Source: an uncultured Eubacteriales bacterium (lineage in GTDB: Bacteria > Bacillota > Clostridia > Lachnospirales > Lachnospiraceae). Taken from it: 64,000 nt of DNA. How positions within the stretch are numbered: the stretch's first letter is position 1; each line of letters starts with the position of its first letter. The notes beneath the pieces were generated by a model that was given only the letters and a program-made list of their open reading frames with translations, was not told the DNA's origin and made no database searches. This document shows, piece by piece, positions 60,999 to 64,000 of the stretch. The DNA lies in contig URND01000002.1 in assembly GCA_900549105.1 (NCBI GenBank), forward strand, positions 15,897-79,896, given 5' to 3'. Made by a program: the position numbers and the translations under genes.

Positions 60999-61491
60999 TT
61001 TGAGAAAATGGTCGATGGCGGACGTTGAGGATGTCGCTCATTATGCCAACAATAAGCACATTGCTGCGAATCTGAGAAATGTCTTTCCATATCCTTATAC
61101 ATTGGAAGATGCGGAAGGGTACGTAGGTTCCTGCGCGGAAAACAGCGAGGAAAGACAGATATGCCGGGCTATCGTTGTGGATGGACATGCGGCGGGCAGT
61201 ATTGGCATATTCGGCGGTTCGGATGTTTATGAAAAGAGTGGAGAGCTGGGTTATTGGCTGGCCGAGGAATACTGGGGACAGGGAATTATGACGGAGGCGG
61301 TAAAACGCATCTGCCGGGAAGCCTTCGAGAAATTTGATATTGTACGGATTTATGCAGAGCCTTACGCTTATAATATCGGTTCCAGAAGTGTATTGGAAAA
61401 GGCGGGTTTTTCACTGGAGGGCATCATGAAAAGGGCTGTCTGCAAGTGGGGAAAAATATATGACTGTTGTATTTATGCCCTGCTTAAATGA
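60985..61491 (+). CDS. GNAT family N-acetyltransferase (RimJ/RimL type)
   Basis: 168 aa. It has the family layout: LRKWSMADVEDVAHYANN, ELGYWLAEEYWGQGIMTEAV (acetyl-CoA binding Q-G-x-G/M-T variant), and NIGSRSVLEKAGFSLEGIMK. The G-Q-G-I-M replaces the usual R/Q-x-x-G-x-G, as in RimL relatives. It is translated together with the upstream TetR gene, so the regulator may respond to a substrate of the enzyme, for instance an amine drug or spermidine. This is an inference. Confidence 0.9.
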   Translation: MIQFDLRKWSMADVEDVAHYANNKHIAANLRNVFPYPYTLEDAEGYVGSCAENSEERQICRAIVVDGHAAGSIGIFGGSDVYEKSGELGYWLAEEYWGQGIMTEAVKRICREAFEKFDIVRIYAEPYAYNIGSRSVLEKAGFSLEGIMKRAVCKWGKIYDCCIYALLK

Positions 61492-61592
61492 CGATAGACA
61501 GGAATAAGGATAAACAGACAGGTAAGCGCACAGAAAGTCAGGCAAAAGGATTCTGATTTCGATATACTGAGTTTACGGAAGGAGGGAAAAGT

Positions 61593-62465
61593 ATGGAGTG
61601 GGTGGATAATTTGCAGCGGGCGATTGATTATATCGAAGAACATTTGGAAGATGAAATCGATTATAATGAGATTGCCAGGCGGGCTTATTCTTCCAGCTTT
61701 CATTTCCAGCGGGTGTTTCACGTAATCAGCGGATATACCGTCGGCGAATATATTCGGAGCCGCAGATTGACGCTGGCCGGAGTGGAACTGTCGACAGAAA
61801 ATGCGAAAGTCATTGATGTTGCGCTGAAATATGGATATAACAGCCCGGAAAGTTTCAGCAGGGCATTTACAAAATTTCATGGAATCACGCCTGCGCAGGC
61901 AAAGGTTGGAAATGTCAATCTGAAATCTTTTTCCAGAATTTCCGTAAAACTCATATTAGAAGGAGGAACGGCGATGGATTACAGAATTGAGAAACGGGAA
62001 GCATTTAAGGTCATTGCGAAAAAGGCAAGATATGAGGGCGGCGGCGAAATTGCATCGCAGCATATTCATAAAACATGGGAGAATTGTATAAAGGATGGAA
62101 CGATTCAGACGCTGGCCGCCTATGTAAATCCCCAAAATATTTTTGGCGGAGCTATTGTGGGAATCAGTTTTGCCAATCCGAATGGGGGAGATTTTGATTA
62201 TGCGATTGCAGCGGCTTATACCGATGGGCCGGTGGCTGAGGGGCTGACAATTGAAGAAATTCCGGCCCATACATGGGCGATTTTTCCGTGTACAGGGAAA
62301 ATGCCGGAAGCATTTACGCAACTCCTGAAAAAGATTTATACCGAATTTTTCCCGTCCAGCAAATATCAACTGGCAGAAGGATTCTGCATAGAGGTTTATC
62401 CGAGTGATGAAGTTTATCGGAATGATTTTCATTGTGAAATCTGGTTTTCGGTAGAAGAAAAATAA
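61593..62465 (+). CDS. AraC family regulator fused to a GyrI-like effector domain
   Basis: 290 aa. The first 105 residues hold two helix-turn-helix motifs: DYNEIARRAYSSSFHFQRVF and VIDVALKYGYNSPESFSRAF, ending FTKFHGITPAQAK. The remaining 160 residues (from about 130) resemble the GyrI/BltR multidrug-binding fold, with YRIEKREAFKVIAKKARYEG and IPAHTWAIFPCTGKMPEAF. AAGGAGG precedes the ATG. Such proteins usually respond to hydrophobic drugs. No transporter gene lies directly next to it. Confidence 0.93.
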   Translation: MEWVDNLQRAIDYIEEHLEDEIDYNEIARRAYSSSFHFQRVFHVISGYTVGEYIRSRRLTLAGVELSTENAKVIDVALKYGYNSPESFSRAFTKFHGITPAQAKVGNVNLKSFSRISVKLILEGGTAMDYRIEKREAFKVIAKKARYEGGGEIASQHIHKTWENCIKDGTIQTLAAYVNPQNIFGGAIVGISFANPNGGDFDYAIAAAYTDGPVAEGLTIEEIPAHTWAIFPCTGKMPEAFTQLLKKIYTEFFPSSKYQLAEGFCIEVYPSDEVYRNDFHCEIWFSVEEK

Positions 62466-62473
62466 ATGATAAG

Positions 62474-62523
62474 AAGACCACTGGATGAAGTCGCTGAGCG
62501 GCTGCAGGCCGGTGGTCTTATTT
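62474..62523 (+). terminator. Possible intrinsic terminator after the AraC gene
   Basis: AAGACCACTGG (62474-62484) pairs with CCGGTGGTCTT (62509-62519), ten of eleven, followed by ATTT. The T-tract is short. Confidence 0.5.
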
Positions 62524-62603
62524 GTATAGAGTGGGGCTTCCACGGATTTTGATGACATGATATAATAAAGCATATGACAAAATTTCAGAGAGGTAATGGA
62601 ATA

Positions 62604-63242
62604 ATGACAAAAGAGGAATTGACTTTAGAGGTCATTGAGCGGCTCCGAAAGGAATATCCGGATGCGGGCTGTACTCTGGATTATGACCAGGCCTGGAAAT
62701 TACTAGTGAGTGTCCGGCTGGCTGCCCAGTGTACGGATGCCAGAGTGAATGTGGTTGTGGAAGGTTTATATGCAAAGTATCCGGATGTAAATGCTCTGGC
62801 GGAAGCCGATGTGGAAGATATCGAGAAGATTGTCCGGCCCTGCGGTCTTGGGAGGAGCAAAGCCAGAGATATCAGCGCCTGCATGAAAGTGCTGCGGGAC
62901 ACTTATGATGGCAAGATTCCGAAGAATTTTGATGCTATTTTAAAACTTCCGGGTGTGGGAAGAAAAAGTGCCAATCTGATTATGGGCGATGTGTTTGGCG
63001 AGCCGGCGATTGTTACGGATACTCATTGTATACGGCTGGTGAATCGAATCGGCTTGGTGGATGGCATTAAGGAGCCGAAAAAGGTGGAGATGGCCCTGTG
63101 GAAGCTGGTTCCGCCGGAGGAGGGCAGCGATTTCTGCCACCGCCTTGTATTTCACGGGCGGGATGTGTGCACGGCCCGGACAAAGCCCCATTGTGAGCGG
63201 TGCTGTCTGCAGGATATTTGCGGAAAACATGGTGTTGAGTAA
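62604..63242 (+). CDS. nth: Endonuclease III
   Basis: DNA glycosylase/AP lyase for oxidised pyrimidines, 212 aa. The helix-hairpin-helix is LKLPGVGRKSANLIM (catalytic Lys), followed by VTDTHCIRLVNRIG (catalytic Asp). The C-terminal iron-sulfur motif is C-x7-C-x2-C-x5-C in CTARTKPHCERCCLQDIC; the first gap is one residue longer than the E. coli spacing. The ATG at 62604 gives MTKEEL; a start at 62574 adds ten unrelated residues. BCP peroxiredoxin follows after 21 bases. Confidence 0.96.
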   Translation: MTKEELTLEVIERLRKEYPDAGCTLDYDQAWKLLVSVRLAAQCTDARVNVVVEGLYAKYPDVNALAEADVEDIEKIVRPCGLGRSKARDISACMKVLRDTYDGKIPKNFDAILKLPGVGRKSANLIMGDVFGEPAIVTDTHCIRLVNRIGLVDGIKEPKKVEMALWKLVPPEEGSDFCHRLVFHGRDVCTARTKPHCERCCLQDICGKHGVE

Positions 63243-63263
63243 AGAAAACAGGAGGATTAAAAT

Positions 63264-63716
63264 ATGTTAGAAATTGGAACGAAAGCGCCGGCCTTTGAGC
63301 TGCCGGACCAGAATGGACAGGTACACACACTGGAAGAATTTAAAGGAAAAAAAGTTGTACTCTATTTTTATCCGAAGGATAATACCGCCGGATGTACAAA
63401 ACAGGCCTGCGGCTTCGGGGAATTGTATCCGCATTTTGAGGAAAAGGGCGCGGTGATTATCGGCGTCAGCAAGGACAGCGTGGCTTCCCATAAGAAATTT
63501 GAGACAAAGTATAATTTGCCTTTTATTTTGCTGTCGGATACAGAACTGGCGGCGATTCAGGCCTATGATGTGTGGAAAGAAAAAAACATGTATGGAAAGA
63601 AAACGATGGGGGTTGTGCGGACAACCTATTTGATTGACGAAGAAGGAACGATAGTTAAAGCCTTTGGAAAGGTGAAAGCGGTGGATAACCCGCAGCAGAT
63701 GCTGGACCTTTTGTGA
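63264..63716 (+). CDS. bcp: Thioredoxin-dependent thiol peroxidase (BCP family)
   Basis: Peroxiredoxin, 150 aa, full length. The peroxidatic Cys is in PKDNTAGCTKQACGFGELY; the second Cys five residues later is the BCP-type resolving Cys. Other conserved parts are APAFELPDQNG at the start and TTYLIDEEGTIV near the end. AGGAGG precedes the ATG. It lies next to nth, forming an oxidative-stress pair with rubrerythrin elsewhere in the window. Confidence 0.97.
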   Translation: MLEIGTKAPAFELPDQNGQVHTLEEFKGKKVVLYFYPKDNTAGCTKQACGFGELYPHFEEKGAVIIGVSKDSVASHKKFETKYNLPFILLSDTELAAIQAYDVWKEKNMYGKKTMGVVRTTYLIDEEGTIVKAFGKVKAVDNPQQMLDLL

Positions 63717-63834
63717 ATCCCAGTTAATAAATTTGAAAAATAATTAATTACGGCTCAATTGCGGGCGGCTTCCCGGTTTGGTATGATGGTAGCAGCAGAG
63801 GCCAATGCGTAAAAAACGATTGGAGGGCTTTAAA

Positions 63835-63963
63835 ATGAAAATAGGCGAAGTCATACGAAAATACAGAAAAGAAAATCATTTGACCCAGGAAGAAATGGCA
63901 AACTATCTGGGGGTAACCGTACCTGCTGTGAGTAAATGGGAAACGGGAGTTTCCCATAGTTAA
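63835..63963 (+). pseudogene. Truncated XRE-family helix-turn-helix regulator
   Basis: The N-terminal part of a Cro/CI-type regulator: MKIGEVIRKYRKENHLTQEE, then NYLGVTVPAVSKWETGVSHS, followed by TAA after only 42 codons. Full relatives continue with about 60 further residues, commonly Y-P-D-I-T-L-L. Here the sequence after VSH switches to unrelated text (GTTAAAGATACCACACC), so the gene is cut, perhaps by an element that begins near 63956 and extends past the right edge. TGGAGGGC lies upstream. Confidence 0.75.
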
Positions 63964-64000
63964 AGATACCACACCAAATATGATGAACCCACGCTTATAC

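Overview
The window looks like chromosome of an anaerobic, spore-forming Clostridia, most likely a Lachnospiraceae gut bacterium. The evidence is a canonical spo0A, rubrerythrin, ferredoxin-dependent 2-oxoacid oxidoreductase, a giant 2-hydroxyacyl-CoA dehydratase activase-related protein, glycogen synthase, many Lachnospiraceae-style regulators and strong GGAGG ribosome sites. I see no rRNA, tRNA, CRISPR array or intact transposase.

Left part (1-24.8 kb, mostly core-like). An SOS-type Y-family polymerase runs off the left edge. Then come a TetR/ABC exporter operon, an M23 peptidase, spo0A (with a striking 10-bp-phased array of GTC motifs upstream), glgA, a DMT permease broken by one amber stop, a five-gene Dpp/Opp/Nik-type peptide or metal ABC operon behind an attenuator-like leader, the dehydratase-activase giant with an MBL hydrolase, a fused 2-oxoacid:ferredoxin oxidoreductase pair with rubrerythrin, and RlmD.

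Middle part (24.8-41.6 kb, accessory, visibly AT-rich in places). It holds a two-gene cassette (unknown protein plus GHKL ATPase fused to a Shedu/DUF4263-like nuclease), a three-hairpin element, a GntR regulator, a CAT-like acetyltransferase, a decayed methyltransferase, a GNAT-hydrolase fusion, a DUF2935 protein, a three-gene SMEK cassette under an inverted-repeat promoter, an alcohol dehydrogenase, TspO, and a helicase IV-RQC / unknown / YjbR-EVE operon. Several of these look like bacterial conflict or genome-defence modules.

Right part (41.6-64 kb). It holds an RNA methyltransferase, a MerR regulator with a 19-bp-spacer promoter, an ABC exporter, an EFR1 ferredoxin, an AsnB-like enzyme without the N-terminal cysteine, a HAD phosphatase, a LysR / hydrolase / GntP permease locus with shared operators, a Bce-like ABC/two-component operon, MFS, OGG-type glycosylase, TetR with twin palindromic operators, GNAT, AraC-GyrI, endonuclease III, BCP peroxiredoxin and a truncated XRE regulator.

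The most unusual signal is a 72-bp palindromic element present three times (29821-29892, 34855-34926, and inverted at 57524-57595). Two copies lie inside coding sequences in frame and encode the same peptide; the third forms the new 3' end of a histidine kinase gene. It behaves like the Rickettsia palindromic elements but appears unrelated in sequence.
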